From JBHIBD01 sp046758865 (GTDB lineage: Bacteria; Planctomycetota; Brocadiia; Brocadiales; Bathyanammoxibiaceae), in NCBI GenBank assembly GCA_046758865.1, contig JBHIBD010000007.1, positions 1 through 47,142 of the forward strand: a DNA stretch of 47,142 bases, in the 5' to 3' direction. Each line of letters opens with the position of its first letter. The first letter of the stretch is position 1. Shown here in pieces: positions 16,427 to 24,588 of this stretch. A program made the position numbers and the translations under genes. The notes below the pieces were generated by a model. That model was not told the origin of the DNA. It did not search any database and saw nothing but the letters and a program-made list of their open reading frames with translations.

Positions 16427-16545
16427 ACAGGTTTTTAAACCTGTCCTTACGAAACTTGTTCTTTCCTCCCCCTTGGTGGGTGTGGATATATGGTTGATGG
16501 ATAAGCTTCACCCTCCCCTGGCCCCTCCCATCAAGGGAGGGGAAA
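16427..16545. repeat. Palindrome plus second copy of C/G-rich inverted repeat
   Basis: GGACAGGTTT-TT-AAACCTGTCC (16427-16448) is followed by an element related to that at 8147-8247. The best-conserved arm is at about 16498-16545, with CCCCTCCCATCAAGGGAGGGG; its opposite arm near 16450-16475 is degraded. It fills the gap between fumarase beta and apgM and is a good candidate to end or attenuate the TCA transcript. Confidence 0.6.
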
Positions 16546-16610
16546 AAGGAAGCAATTCCCGTCAAAGGAAAGGTAACAGAAAAGTGGTTTTTCAAAAGTC
16601 TTGTCATATC

Positions 16611-17183
16611 TTATCTTCCGTATTTCTTTATGGCCTCTTTATACAGGTCGTTTCCCTTCGAGTCGTAGGCCACGATACATGAAAAATCCTCTACCTCCAT
16701 GCGGTGGATGGCCTCTGTACCCAGGTCCTCAAAGGCTATCTTTTCACATTTTTTTATGGTCTTTGCAATGAGGGCACCTGCACCACCGATGTTTGAGAGA
16801 TGAACGGCCTTATATTTCTTGATGAGGTCTATTACTTCCTGCGACCTGTTCCCCTTGCCGATAGTGCCCTTGAGGCCCATTTTATAGAGTGTCTCCATAT
16901 ATGAGTCCATCCTGGAGCTTGTGGTAGGGCCGGCGGAGCCTACCACCTGTCCTGGTTTGGCAGGGGTGGGTCCTACGTAGTAGATTATCTGTCCCTTGAG
17001 GTCGAAGGGTAAGGGCTCGCCCTTTTTGATGAGTTCTACTATGCGTTTATGGGCGGCGTCCCTGGCGGTGTAGAGGGTTCCAGTGATGAGCACCCTCTGC
17101 CCGGCCCTAAGGCTGAGGACGGTGGCCTCATCTAGCGGTGCCTTTATATTTATGATTTCGTCTGGCATCTTCCCTTGGGTCAA
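16611..17183 (-). CDS. Class I fumarate hydratase, beta subunit
   Basis: A 190-residue C-terminal half of a split class I (Fe-S) fumarase/tartrate dehydratase. Family features are AGQRVLITGTLYTARDAAHKR, the active-site segment GPTPAKPGQVVGSAGPTTSSRMD and the late GGAGALIAK. It pairs with the alpha subunit encoded 151 bases upstream. The split form is typical of archaea and anaerobic bacteria and is oxygen-sensitive. Confidence 0.93.
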   Translation of the reverse strand: MTQGKMPDEIINIKAPLDEATVLSLRAGQRVLITGTLYTARDAAHKRIVELIKKGEPLPFDLKGQIIYYVGPTPAKPGQVVGSAGPTTSSRMDSYMETLYKMGLKGTIGKGNRSQEVIDLIKKYKAVHLSNIGGAGALIAKTIKKCEKIAFEDLGTEAIHRMEVEDFSCIVAYDSKGNDLYKEAIKKYGR

Positions 17184-17334
17184 TTTATTGTGCTTTATGC
17201 AATCGGCAAATGTGGCGCACGAGCTGCTAAAAGTGGCTCCACTTGTGGCACGATTTGCTCGTACGTCGACGCCGAATGTTAGGGCTTAAGGAATAATTTT
17301 TGATGTAACCGTAATAAAGATTTTTTAGCCAGTT

Positions 17335-18204
17335 CTACAGTGTTACAGTTCGAACCCTGTGGGAGTGGCATTCTATGTTTACTGCCACGGGGAGGCTAGC
17401 GATGTGGCACGGGTATGTCTCCACATGCACTGCCAGGGCGGTGGTGCGTCCTCCCCATGCTTGGGGGCCTAGGCCCAGGTTGTTTATTTTTTCCAAAAGC
17501 TCTTCTTCCAGCTCCCTTACGTGGGGCTCTGGATGGTGGTCACCCACGGGGCGGAAGAGGGCCTTTTTTGCGATGTGAGTGGCCTGGTCAAAGGTCCCGC
17601 CAATGCCTACGCCTACTATGAGCGGTGGGCAGGGTCTGCCGCCACCCCTTAGCACCGTGTCGACTACGAAGCCCACCACCCCCTCTCTGCCCTGGGCAGG
17701 GGTGAGCATCTTGAAACGGCTCATGTTTTCACACCCCGAGCCCTTGGCCATCATGGTAATCTTTATTCTATCCCCGGGTACTGTCTCTGTATGGACGAAT
17801 GGAGGGGTGTTGTCCCTGGTATTCTTGCGTTCGAGTGGGTCGCCAACGATGGAGGCCCTGAGGTAGCCCTCTGTGTACCCCTGGCTGACACCCCTGTTAA
17901 TGGCCTCAAAGGGTGTGTCTCCTACTATATGCACGTCCTGACCGATCTCCACAAATACGATGCTATTTCCGGTGTCCTGACATACGGGCGTTTGTTCCTC
18001 TCCGCCTATCCGTGCGTTCTCAAGTAGTTGTGCCAAAATGTCCTTGCCTATTGGAGATTCCTCTTCTTGGTAGGCCTTCTCAAGGGCGGCTATAAGGTCA
18101 TCCCCCAGGAGATGAGTTATCTCCATAAAGGTCTTTTCTACTGTTTCTGTAATGGCTTGTGAGTCTATTTGACGCAATGGATTAGTCTTGATACGTGTAG
18201 CCAT
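17335..18204 (-). CDS. Class I fumarate hydratase, alpha subunit
   Basis: A 289-residue N-terminal half of Fe-S fumarase, hydrating fumarate to malate. The three cluster cysteines are seen in VCQDTGNS, KGSGCENMS and RPCPPLIVGVGIGG. Its start overlaps the end of the upstream GNAT-KorC gene by 23 bases, so both belong to one transcript with the ferredoxin oxidoreductase genes. The 151-base gap to the beta gene holds a short hairpin but no gene. Confidence 0.94.
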   Translation of the reverse strand: MATRIKTNPLRQIDSQAITETVEKTFMEITHLLGDDLIAALEKAYQEEESPIGKDILAQLLENARIGGEEQTPVCQDTGNSIVFVEIGQDVHIVGDTPFEAINRGVSQGYTEGYLRASIVGDPLERKNTRDNTPPFVHTETVPGDRIKITMMAKGSGCENMSRFKMLTPAQGREGVVGFVVDTVLRGGGRPCPPLIVGVGIGGTFDQATHIAKKALFRPVGDHHPEPHVRELEEELLEKINNLGLGPQAWGGRTTALAVHVETYPCHIASLPVAVNIECHSHRVRTVTL

Positions 18205-19177
18205 ATTTTATGGCCCGGACGTTTTCTTCCAGGAAACGGGCCGGTAAACCTGAGCGGAAGTCCACCTTATCTATTGGTATGCCTATGTGGTGTAGGAGCC
18301 TGCCCAGGGCAATCATGTTGATGAAGATAGGGCTGCCGAATTTTTCAGTGGCTTCTCGTTTAAATGGGACGATGTCCTTGCTGTCGGTAGGCTCTATGTA
18401 TTCGGCGATAGACTCCTCAATAATCTGCTTATCGGCATCGAATCTCCTCCGCACCGGTCTCGAGAGCTGGAGGCATATATCTGCCTTATCAAAGAATGGG
18501 ATGTCTATTCTTTCGTCCGAGAAGATAAGCTCGGCCGTGATATCTCCACCCCTTACAGAGGCGTCGTAGAGGACGTTCAGGGAGACCTCTTTGCCGAGCT
18601 TGGCAAGGATGTTGGCCAGGGCGTGGGCCATTACCTTTATACCTTGGCCTGCCTCTCCGGCTATTACAAGGCTCTTCGGTATGGCCCTTGGCAGTCTTGC
18701 CAGTTGTTTAACAAATAGCACCAGGCTTACACCAAGGAATCCCTCATCAATGCTGGCCTTCTCCACAAAATCCATGCTTTCTAAGAAGTTGCACGTTGCA
18801 CGGTCATCAGGGTATGCGAAGAACCTGCTCTCGTAGCAATGCCTTTTTTCAAATTCTGAGAGGGTTCTTTCCAGGAGTTTGCGGCCGTAGCCCTTTCTCC
18901 TTGAGCCCTTGGCTATGGAAAACCAGTGAATGTGGCCTACACGTTCTAACACCCAGCCAAACATGTAGCCTACTGCCCTTCCATTTTCCCTGGCCACAAG
19001 ATAGACGCTGTGCTCGTCTTTTAGCCTCTTCTTTACCTTTGCAGGGGTATAGGCCTCTTTGAAATGCCTCCTTTCCTCCGAAGAACGATCCGGATGCAGC
19101 TCTTCTACAGTTTCATAGAAGAGCTTCTGAACCTCCTTTACATCCGAATCCGTTATGGTTTTTATGCTGAGGACCAT
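18182..19177 (-). CDS. korC: GNAT acetyltransferase fused to 2-oxoacid:ferredoxin oxidoreductase gamma subunit
   Basis: A 331-residue fusion. Residues 1-155 form a GNAT acyltransferase: ENGRAVGYMFGWV (beta-4), then the acetyl-CoA loop SRRKGYGRKLLERTLSEF (about 96-113). Residues 167-331 are the gamma subunit of a 2-oxoacid:ferredoxin oxidoreductase, starting SLVIAGEAGQGIKVMAHALA and continuing SYDASVRGG-like (YDASVRGGDITAEL). Normal gamma subunits are about 170-190 residues and have no GNAT part. It overlaps korB by 16 bases and fumarase alpha by 23, so the order is that of an oxidoreductase operon. The GNAT half could acylate the complex or a partner (inference). A frameshift artefact is unlikely because one open frame spans both domains. 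Confidence 0.88.
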   Translation of the reverse strand: MVLSIKTITDSDVKEVQKLFYETVEELHPDRSSEERRHFKEAYTPAKVKKRLKDEHSVYLVARENGRAVGYMFGWVLERVGHIHWFSIAKGSRRKGYGRKLLERTLSEFEKRHCYESRFFAYPDDRATCNFLESMDFVEKASIDEGFLGVSLVLFVKQLARLPRAIPKSLVIAGEAGQGIKVMAHALANILAKLGKEVSLNVLYDASVRGGDITAELIFSDERIDIPFFDKADICLQLSRPVRRRFDADKQIIEESIAEYIEPTDSKDIVPFKREATEKFGSPIFINMIALGRLLHHIGIPIDKVDFRSGLPARFLEENVRAIKYGYTYQD

Positions 19178-19911
19178 CTCGTTATGCCTATTTCATTGTT
19201 CGCTAGGGAGTCAACATTGTCGTTTACCTTGTACCTGTTTTTGTAGTCCATGAGCATTTCGTAGCCATCTTTAAAGCCTATGCGTCGGCCATTGTTTACG
19301 ATGCACTGGCAGATCACATCTACTAAGGCAAGCCCCGGGTGCCTGAGGGCCTCAACGATGCACTTCTTGAGGTGTTTTAGGTGGAATGTGGTGCTCCTGG
19401 CATAGAAGCAGTTATGGGCCTTGATGATTGCCTGGATGTTAATAGGAGTGTCGGGGCATCCGTCGGGAGTGGTGAGCGTTTTAGCACCTCGCTTGGAGGT
19501 TGGTGATACCTGCCCCCCGGTCATTCCGTATATTTCGTTAGAAAAACAGATTACGGTTATAGGTGTGTTCCTCCTGGTGGCGTGAAGTAAGTGGTTTCCG
19601 CCTATACCCAGGAGGTCACCGTCACCGCTTAGGACTACTACGTTGAGGTTTTCATTGGCTGTTTTTATGCCCTCTGCCATGGGTATGGCCCTACCGTGTG
19701 CCGTATGAACAGAGTCGAGGTTAAAGAACCCGGCGCTCCTTCCCGAACAGCCTATGCCAGATACTATCACCGTTTTGTTCATATCAAAGTTAAGCTCTTC
19801 AAAGGCATCACACGTAGACTTGAGGATCAAGCCGTTGCCACAGCCTGGGCACCACGGTGTGGGAAGATTTTCTTCTTTTAAGAAGCGTTTAAAGCGCATT
19901 GTGTCTTCCAT
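19162..19911 (-). CDS. korB: 2-oxoacid:ferredoxin oxidoreductase beta subunit
   Basis: A 249-residue TPP-binding subunit. It has the CPGCGNG motif (Cys21, Cys24), the TPP/magnesium motif GDGDLLGIGGNHLLHA and NEIYGMTGGQVSPTS. Such subunits of 2-oxoglutarate-type enzymes decarboxylate the oxoacid to an acyl-CoA and pass electrons to ferredoxin, or run in reverse to fix CO2. It lies between korA (13 bases upstream) and the GNAT-KorC fusion, with succinyl-CoA synthetase genes nearby, which favours 2-oxoglutarate as substrate. Confidence 0.93.
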   Translation of the reverse strand: MEDTMRFKRFLKEENLPTPWCPGCGNGLILKSTCDAFEELNFDMNKTVIVSGIGCSGRSAGFFNLDSVHTAHGRAIPMAEGIKTANENLNVVVLSGDGDLLGIGGNHLLHATRRNTPITVICFSNEIYGMTGGQVSPTSKRGAKTLTTPDGCPDTPINIQAIIKAHNCFYARSTTFHLKHLKKCIVEALRHPGLALVDVICQCIVNNGRRIGFKDGYEMLMDYKNRYKVNDNVDSLANNEIGITRWSSA

Positions 19912-19924
19912 AGGAGTTGCCTTT

Positions 19925-20971
19925 CTAGTTTACTACTGAGACATGTTTCAGGCCCTTATCCCTTATCTCTACGAGTTTGGCCCATATCTCTTTCAGGTCT
20001 ATCTTTCCGCCTGGCAGGGAGACAAGCTCTACGTGTTTGTGTACGATGCTTTCTACCTGGTTGCGGTACTGACCGAGATTCATTTCCATTATGATTACGT
20101 TTTCATATCGGTCGGCAATGTCCTTCAGGTCTTTAATTATGGGAAAAATCCTGATCGGGCGGAATAGGGCGTATTTGTCCCTGAATTTGTATGCGGCCCT
20201 GGAGAGTGCGCCATAGGAAATCAAAAGTGTGTCGGCGGTGTCATTCTCAATATATTCGTAGAAATTGTACTTTTTCGATACGTCTTCGCACTTTTTCTTA
20301 AAGCGTTCCAGTAGGGCCCGATGGACCTCAGGGTCGGAGGTAATGGGCATGGTGGTGTCTTTATGCGTAAGGCCCGTAAAGTGGCGCTTGCCTGGGCCAA
20401 GGGGTAATTTTGACCTGTTGACCGTGGGGTATCTTTTTAACTCCACGGTCTCGTAAAGGTGGCTTATGTAGCCGTCGCTGAGGAGGATTACAGGGCTTGT
20501 GGCTTCTTCTGCCGCATTGAATGCGCTGAATGTGTAGTGGTAGAGTTCCTCTACGGAGTTGGGGTAAAAGACTATGGGGCAGTAGTCTCCGTGGCTGCCA
20601 AATCTTGACTGCATTATGTCTCCCTGGGCAGGGAAGGTCGGCATGCCTGTGCTGGGACCTACCCTCTGTACGTTAACGACTACCAGGGGCGCCTCCATCA
20701 TATGTGCAAGCCCGATACTCTCCTGCATGAGTGAGAAGCCCGGGCCGCTGGTGGCCGTCATCACCTTTTGCCCGGCCAGTGAAGCACCGATTATTGCGTT
20801 TATCGAGGCTATTTCGTCCTCCATCTGGAGGACCTTTATGTGCTTTCTGCCGATAAGCTCGTGCAGAATCTCCGAGGCAGGAGTGATGGGGTATCCCGCA
20901 AAGAGCCCTAGACCAGCCCTCTCAGCGGCATATACGATGGCCTGGTTACCTTGTAGTAGAAGTTTCGACAT
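19925..20971 (-). CDS. korA: 2-oxoacid:ferredoxin oxidoreductase alpha subunit
   Basis: A 348-residue alpha subunit with the typical start LLLQGNQAIVYAAERAGLGL, FAGYPITPASEIL, then EDEIASINAIIGASLAG and the TSGPGFSLMQESIGLAHM block. It forms the catalytic core with the TPP-binding beta subunit. The ATG follows a poor ribosome binding site, but overlap of 26 bases with the ferredoxin gene suggests coupling. Size and motifs fit the separate-subunit (alpha, beta, gamma, delta) class used by many anaerobes. Confidence 0.93.
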   Translation of the reverse strand: MSKLLLQGNQAIVYAAERAGLGLFAGYPITPASEILHELIGRKHIKVLQMEDEIASINAIIGASLAGQKVMTATSGPGFSLMQESIGLAHMMEAPLVVVNVQRVGPSTGMPTFPAQGDIMQSRFGSHGDYCPIVFYPNSVEELYHYTFSAFNAAEEATSPVILLSDGYISHLYETVELKRYPTVNRSKLPLGPGKRHFTGLTHKDTTMPITSDPEVHRALLERFKKKCEDVSKKYNFYEYIENDTADTLLISYGALSRAAYKFRDKYALFRPIRIFPIIKDLKDIADRYENVIIMEMNLGQYRNQVESIVHKHVELVSLPGGKIDLKEIWAKLVEIRDKGLKHVSVVN

Positions 20972-21164
20972 TATATATCTTTACTACCTCAATGGCCATG
21001 TCAGGACAATATCTCTCACAGTTAAAGCATGCAATACATCTGTCGTAGGCCACAAGTTTGCCCTTTACTATCTCCAGGTTTTGAGTGGGACAGAACTGTG
21101 GACAGATATTACATCGCTTGCAGTACGTGTGGTTTATGGCAACCTCTCCCTTTTTTCGCGGCAT
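20946..21164 (-). CDS. korD: 2-oxoacid:ferredoxin oxidoreductase delta subunit (2[4Fe-4S] ferredoxin)
   Basis: A 72-residue ferredoxin with two CxxCxxCxxxC clusters: CKRCNICPQFCP and CIACFNCERYCP. It delivers electrons between the TPP site and soluble ferredoxin. I choose the ATG at 21164 because an upstream in-frame TTG (21221) would overlap sucD by 46 bases and add a non-conserved leader. Its end overlaps korA by 26 bases. Confidence 0.88.
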   Translation of the reverse strand: MPRKKGEVAINHTYCKRCNICPQFCPTQNLEIVKGKLVAYDRCIACFNCERYCPDMAIEVVKIYNVETSTTR

Positions 21165-21175
21165 CTTTATATCTG

Positions 21176-22072
21176 TCAGTTTATTTGTGCCTTTATTAGG
21201 CCGGTTTCTTTTAGGAGCCAATCCATTTTAGCCCCGATCTTGGCGGGGTTTTTAACCACTGTGACGCCAGCCTGCTCCAGCATCTGGATTTTATCATTAC
21301 AGGTACCGGAGCCATAGTCTATTATGGCGCCGGCGTGTCCCATGCGCTTACCCTTTGGTGCATTCTGTCCTGCGATGAAGCTGACTACGGGTTTTTTGAA
21401 GGAGTCCTTTATGAATCTGGCAGCGTCCTCTTCAGCCCCGCCGCCAATCTCCCCAATAAGTACTACGGCGCGGGTGTTATCGTCGTCCCTAAATAGGCGA
21501 AGGATGTCGACGAAGCTGGTGCCTGGTATGGGGTCTCCGCCTATACCGACACAGGTTGACTGGCCTATGCCTAGCTTGGTGAGTTGCCAGACCACCTCAT
21601 AGGTGAGTGTTCCACTCCTAGAGATAATGCCTACATTACCCGGTGTGTGAATGTAGCCAGGCATGATGCCTATTTTTGTTTCACCCGGAGTGATGATGCC
21701 CGGGCAATTGGGCCCTATAAGCAGGCTGCTCGTTTGAGCTAAATATTTTTTAACCCTTATCATGTCGAGTATGGGGATGCCCTCAGTGATGCACACGATG
21801 AGTTTTATCCCAGCCTCTGCCGTCTCTATGATTGCGTCGGGGGCAAAGGGGGCTGGCACGAAGATTATCGAGGCATCTGCTCCTGTGTCATGAACGGCAT
21901 CGAGTACGTTATCGTATACTGGTAGTCCCAGGTGGGAGGTCCCTCCCTTACCAGGGCTGACACCTGCAACCAACTTCGTACCATACTCAAGCATGAGCCT
22001 GGAATGGAAGGTTCCCGCTGCACCGGTCATGCCCTGACACAGGACCTTAGTATCGCGGTTTGCTAATATCAC
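21176..22072 (-). CDS. sucD: Succinyl-CoA synthetase alpha subunit
   Basis: A 298-residue alpha subunit, normal length, interconverting succinyl-CoA and succinate with nucleotide triphosphate formation. It carries the CoA-binding region (VLCQGMTGAAGTFHS), GPNCPGIITPG, and the phosphohistidine His246 in RMGHAGAI. The matching beta subunit is not adjacent: two haem-protein genes lie between sucC and sucD. Confidence 0.95.
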   Translation of the reverse strand: MILANRDTKVLCQGMTGAAGTFHSRLMLEYGTKLVAGVSPGKGGTSHLGLPVYDNVLDAVHDTGADASIIFVPAPFAPDAIIETAEAGIKLIVCITEGIPILDMIRVKKYLAQTSSLLIGPNCPGIITPGETKIGIMPGYIHTPGNVGIISRSGTLTYEVVWQLTKLGIGQSTCVGIGGDPIPGTSFVDILRLFRDDDNTRAVVLIGEIGGGAEEDAARFIKDSFKKPVVSFIAGQNAPKGKRMGHAGAIIDYGSGTCNDKIQMLEQAGVTVVKNPAKIGAKMDWLLKETGLIKAQIN

Positions 22073-22082
22073 AGCATGACCT

Positions 22083-22712
22083 TTATTGGACGGGGAAGGT
22101 TATGCTTATACCTCCCCTCAATTCCCCAAGCTTGTAGTTTTCCATGTAATGGTTAGTTACGTCTTTCCCATCACCTGTGGGGCTGTTAGCGGGGTCGCCG
22201 TGGCACTTGAGGCAGAGCTCTTTTACATAGAGGGGGTGGAAGTAGCGGTAAATAACCTTTTTTGGTCTCTCACCTACTTTAAGGAATTCTCCAAAACCTA
22301 CACCGGGGGGGAGTCCAAGCTCATTGAACCTTTTTATTTGGGCCTGTTCCCACGTGTCGGGCTGGTCAGCTGGATTTCTGGGACCGTATTCGCCTTTTCC
22401 TTCAGAAACGAACCTGACCACAATCCCTGTCCTTGTGGTAAAGTCCTTGGTAATAGTTTTGGCGAAGAAGACCGGGTCAATGCCCTTGTGACTGTAGGGT
22501 TCGTCTTTGGGGATAGGCATGCCGAGTTTGGCATTGTGTGTATTGATAACATCCAGGTTCCTGGCTATGAAAAAGCCTGCAACGGTCAGCATGTTTACAA
22601 TGTTTTTGGCCATTTTCTCAAAGTCATAAATCTGCGCGAAACCGTTTCCGGTGGGAAAGATTGTCAGAGTGGATATTAACAGCAAAGTTGTGATTTTCTG
22701 TAAGGGTCTCAT
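22083..22712 (-). CDS. Secreted haem c protein, DUF3365 (Tll0287-like), copy A
   Basis: A 209-residue exported protein with an N-terminal signal peptide (cleavage near GFAQ) and a single c-type haem motif CLKCH at residues 167-171. The preceding NTHNAKLG and the late GELRGGISITFPV are DUF3365 hallmarks. These periplasmic haem domains have a PAS-like fold and are proposed redox carriers or sensors; no precise function is established. It is a diverged paralogue of the next gene upstream and is co-transcribed with cytosolic TCA genes, 10 bases from sucD. Confidence 0.85.
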   Translation of the reverse strand: MRPLQKITTLLLISTLTIFPTGNGFAQIYDFEKMAKNIVNMLTVAGFFIARNLDVINTHNAKLGMPIPKDEPYSHKGIDPVFFAKTITKDFTTRTGIVVRFVSEGKGEYGPRNPADQPDTWEQAQIKRFNELGLPPGVGFGEFLKVGERPKKVIYRYFHPLYVKELCLKCHGDPANSPTGDGKDVTNHYMENYKLGELRGGISITFPVQ

Positions 22713-22747
22713 TCTAGTTCTCCCTTCCCTAATGGGACCAGCCGTAA

Positions 22748-23383
22748 TTAATCGATGGGGAATGCAAGGCTTATGGCACCACGAAGTTCTCCTAGCTTGT
22801 AGTTTTCCATCTCGAACCCAGTTGCGTCTTTACCGTCGCCGGTGGGGCTTCTTGCAGGGTCACCGTGACACTTGAGGCAACGGTGCTCTATGTATAGGGG
22901 GTAGATATAGCGGTAGACCATCTTATATAGCTCCGCACCGCCCGCCTGCTCTATCTCTCCGTAGCCTATGCCCTTAGGGTATTTTATCTTAGAAAATTTC
23001 TCCAGTTGCTTGGCCTCCCACTTGTCGGGTCTATTGTAGATATTCCTTGGGCCGTATTTACCCTTTCCCGTCGAGGTGAATTTTATCGATATTCCAGTCA
23101 TCTTGGTAAACTCCCTCCCTATCATGGCAGCAAAGCCCTCGGGATTAATCCCCTTGTAGCTGCGGGGTTCACCTTTGGGGGGTAGTTCTCCGACCCTTGC
23201 GTTGTGGGTATTTATTGTCTCGAAGTTATCCGCAATGAAGTCTGTCGCCGCATTTAGCATGTTTACGATGGCATGTGACATCCTTTCAAAGTCATATACT
23301 TGGGCCCTGCTGTCTTTAACGGACAAGAGACTCAGTGCTGTAAAGGCTAATACGAACCCGATCCTCCTCATTGTATCTTTCAT
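22748..23383 (-). CDS. Secreted haem c protein, DUF3365 (Tll0287-like), copy B
   Basis: A 211-residue paralogue of copy A, with signal peptide (FVLAFTALSLLSVKDSRAQ), NTHNARVG, haem motif CLKCH near 169-173 and GELRGAISLAFPI. The ATG at 23383 is preferred: an AAAGGA site lies 6 bases upstream, and the in-frame ATG at 23413 overlaps sucC and would put ten residues before the signal. Two tandem haem proteins between sucC and sucD suggest a dedicated pair rather than a stray insertion. Confidence 0.85.
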   Translation of the reverse strand: MKDTMRRIGFVLAFTALSLLSVKDSRAQVYDFERMSHAIVNMLNAATDFIADNFETINTHNARVGELPPKGEPRSYKGINPEGFAAMIGREFTKMTGISIKFTSTGKGKYGPRNIYNRPDKWEAKQLEKFSKIKYPKGIGYGEIEQAGGAELYKMVYRYIYPLYIEHRCLKCHGDPARSPTGDGKDATGFEMENYKLGELRGAISLAFPID

Positions 23384-23402
23384 GGTGTATCCTTTCCCTG
23401 CC

Positions 23403-24572
23403 TTAATGAGCATTTTGCTGTGTAGCTTCCAAGACCTTTCTGGCTGCCTCTTCCATGCCCTCCGTGAATACTATCTTGAGCCCCGATTCCCCCAGCCTCT
23501 TCCTCGCAATGTGGGCGTTGGTACCCTCCAGTCTTACTACCAAGGGCACCTTGAGCTTGATGTCCTTTAGTGCAGAGATGATAGCCTCGGCTATGATATC
23601 ACATTTTACGATGCCACCAAATATATTTACCAGGATAGCCTTTAGCCTGGTATCTTCGAAGAGTATTCTGAAGGCCTGGGTCACCTTCTCTGTCGAGGCA
23701 TCGCCTCCAACGTCCAGGAAGTTAGCGGGGCGACCTCCGTAGTGCCCTATTATGTCCATGGTTGCCATGGCCAGGCCTGCACCGTTCACTAGGCAGCCTA
23801 TGTCGCCTTCCAGCCCTACATAGCTCAGGCCATAGGCAGATGCCTTGGCCTCCAGTGAATCCTCAGGAGGCCGTTTCATGGTAGCGATTTCAGGGTGGCG
23901 GAAGGCGGCGTTGTCATCGAGGTCTGCCTTTGCGTCTACAATGGATAGCGACCCGTCCTGACAGAGGGCAAGGGGATTGATTTCCAGAAGGGAGAGATCC
24001 TTTTCTATAAAGGCGTGTGAAAGATTTCTAATCAAGTTAGCGGCGTCTTTTGTTAAAGGGCCATTCAGTCCAAGGGCGGATGCCATCTTTCGGGCCTGGA
24101 ATGGGTGAAGGCCAAATAAGATATCGAAAGGTTCCCTGAAGATTTGTTCTGGAGAGTGCCTGGCCACCTCTTCTATTTCTACCCCCCCTTCTGGACATCC
24201 TATAAGGAGTGGAGTAGCCCTCCTCCTGTCCACTATGAAGGAGAGGTACATCTCCCTTTTAATATCGAGGGCCTCCTGTATCAGTACGGCTTGAACTTCT
24301 TCCCCATCTGGGGTGGTTTGGGCGGTAACAAGCCTGGAGCCGAGAAGTTTTTCTGCAGAGATTCGGGCCTGCTCAGGGCTGTTTATCTTTTTGATGCCGC
24401 CCGCCTTACCTCTGCCGCCCGCCAAAATTTGTGCCTTTAATATGGCCTGGGGGCATCCCAGTTCGCGGAAGGCCTTCTCCGCCTCCTCGGGGGAAAATGC
24501 CACTATATCCCTTGAGACGTGGTCGTCATAGTTCCTCAGAATGTCTTTTGCCTGGTATTCATGCAGTTTCAA
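23403..24572 (-). CDS. sucC: Succinyl-CoA synthetase beta subunit
   Basis: A 389-residue ATP-grasp subunit of normal length. The TTG start at 24572 gives the standard N-terminus KLHEYQAKDIL; an ATG at 24674 in the same frame would overlap the upstream gene by 86 bases and add 34 unrelated residues. Seen are AQILAGGRGKAGG, the ATP-grasp ALCQDGSLSIVDAK, and the C-terminal NIFGGIVKCD and RLEGTNA. It starts 16 bases after the citrate-synthase-like gene. Confidence 0.94.
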   Translation of the reverse strand: MKLHEYQAKDILRNYDDHVSRDIVAFSPEEAEKAFRELGCPQAILKAQILAGGRGKAGGIKKINSPEQARISAEKLLGSRLVTAQTTPDGEEVQAVLIQEALDIKREMYLSFIVDRRRATPLLIGCPEGGVEIEEVARHSPEQIFREPFDILFGLHPFQARKMASALGLNGPLTKDAANLIRNLSHAFIEKDLSLLEINPLALCQDGSLSIVDAKADLDDNAAFRHPEIATMKRPPEDSLEAKASAYGLSYVGLEGDIGCLVNGAGLAMATMDIIGHYGGRPANFLDVGGDASTEKVTQAFRILFEDTRLKAILVNIFGGIVKCDIIAEAIISALKDIKLKVPLVVRLEGTNAHIARKRLGESGLKIVFTEGMEEAARKVLEATQQNAH

Positions 24573-24588
24573 GGCAGCCTGTTTTTGC

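Noticed and set aside
16359..16607. Minus-strand 82-residue frame between fumarase beta and apgM
   Set aside because: It lies across palindromic repeats and into the apgM start; composition follows the repeats rather than a protein.
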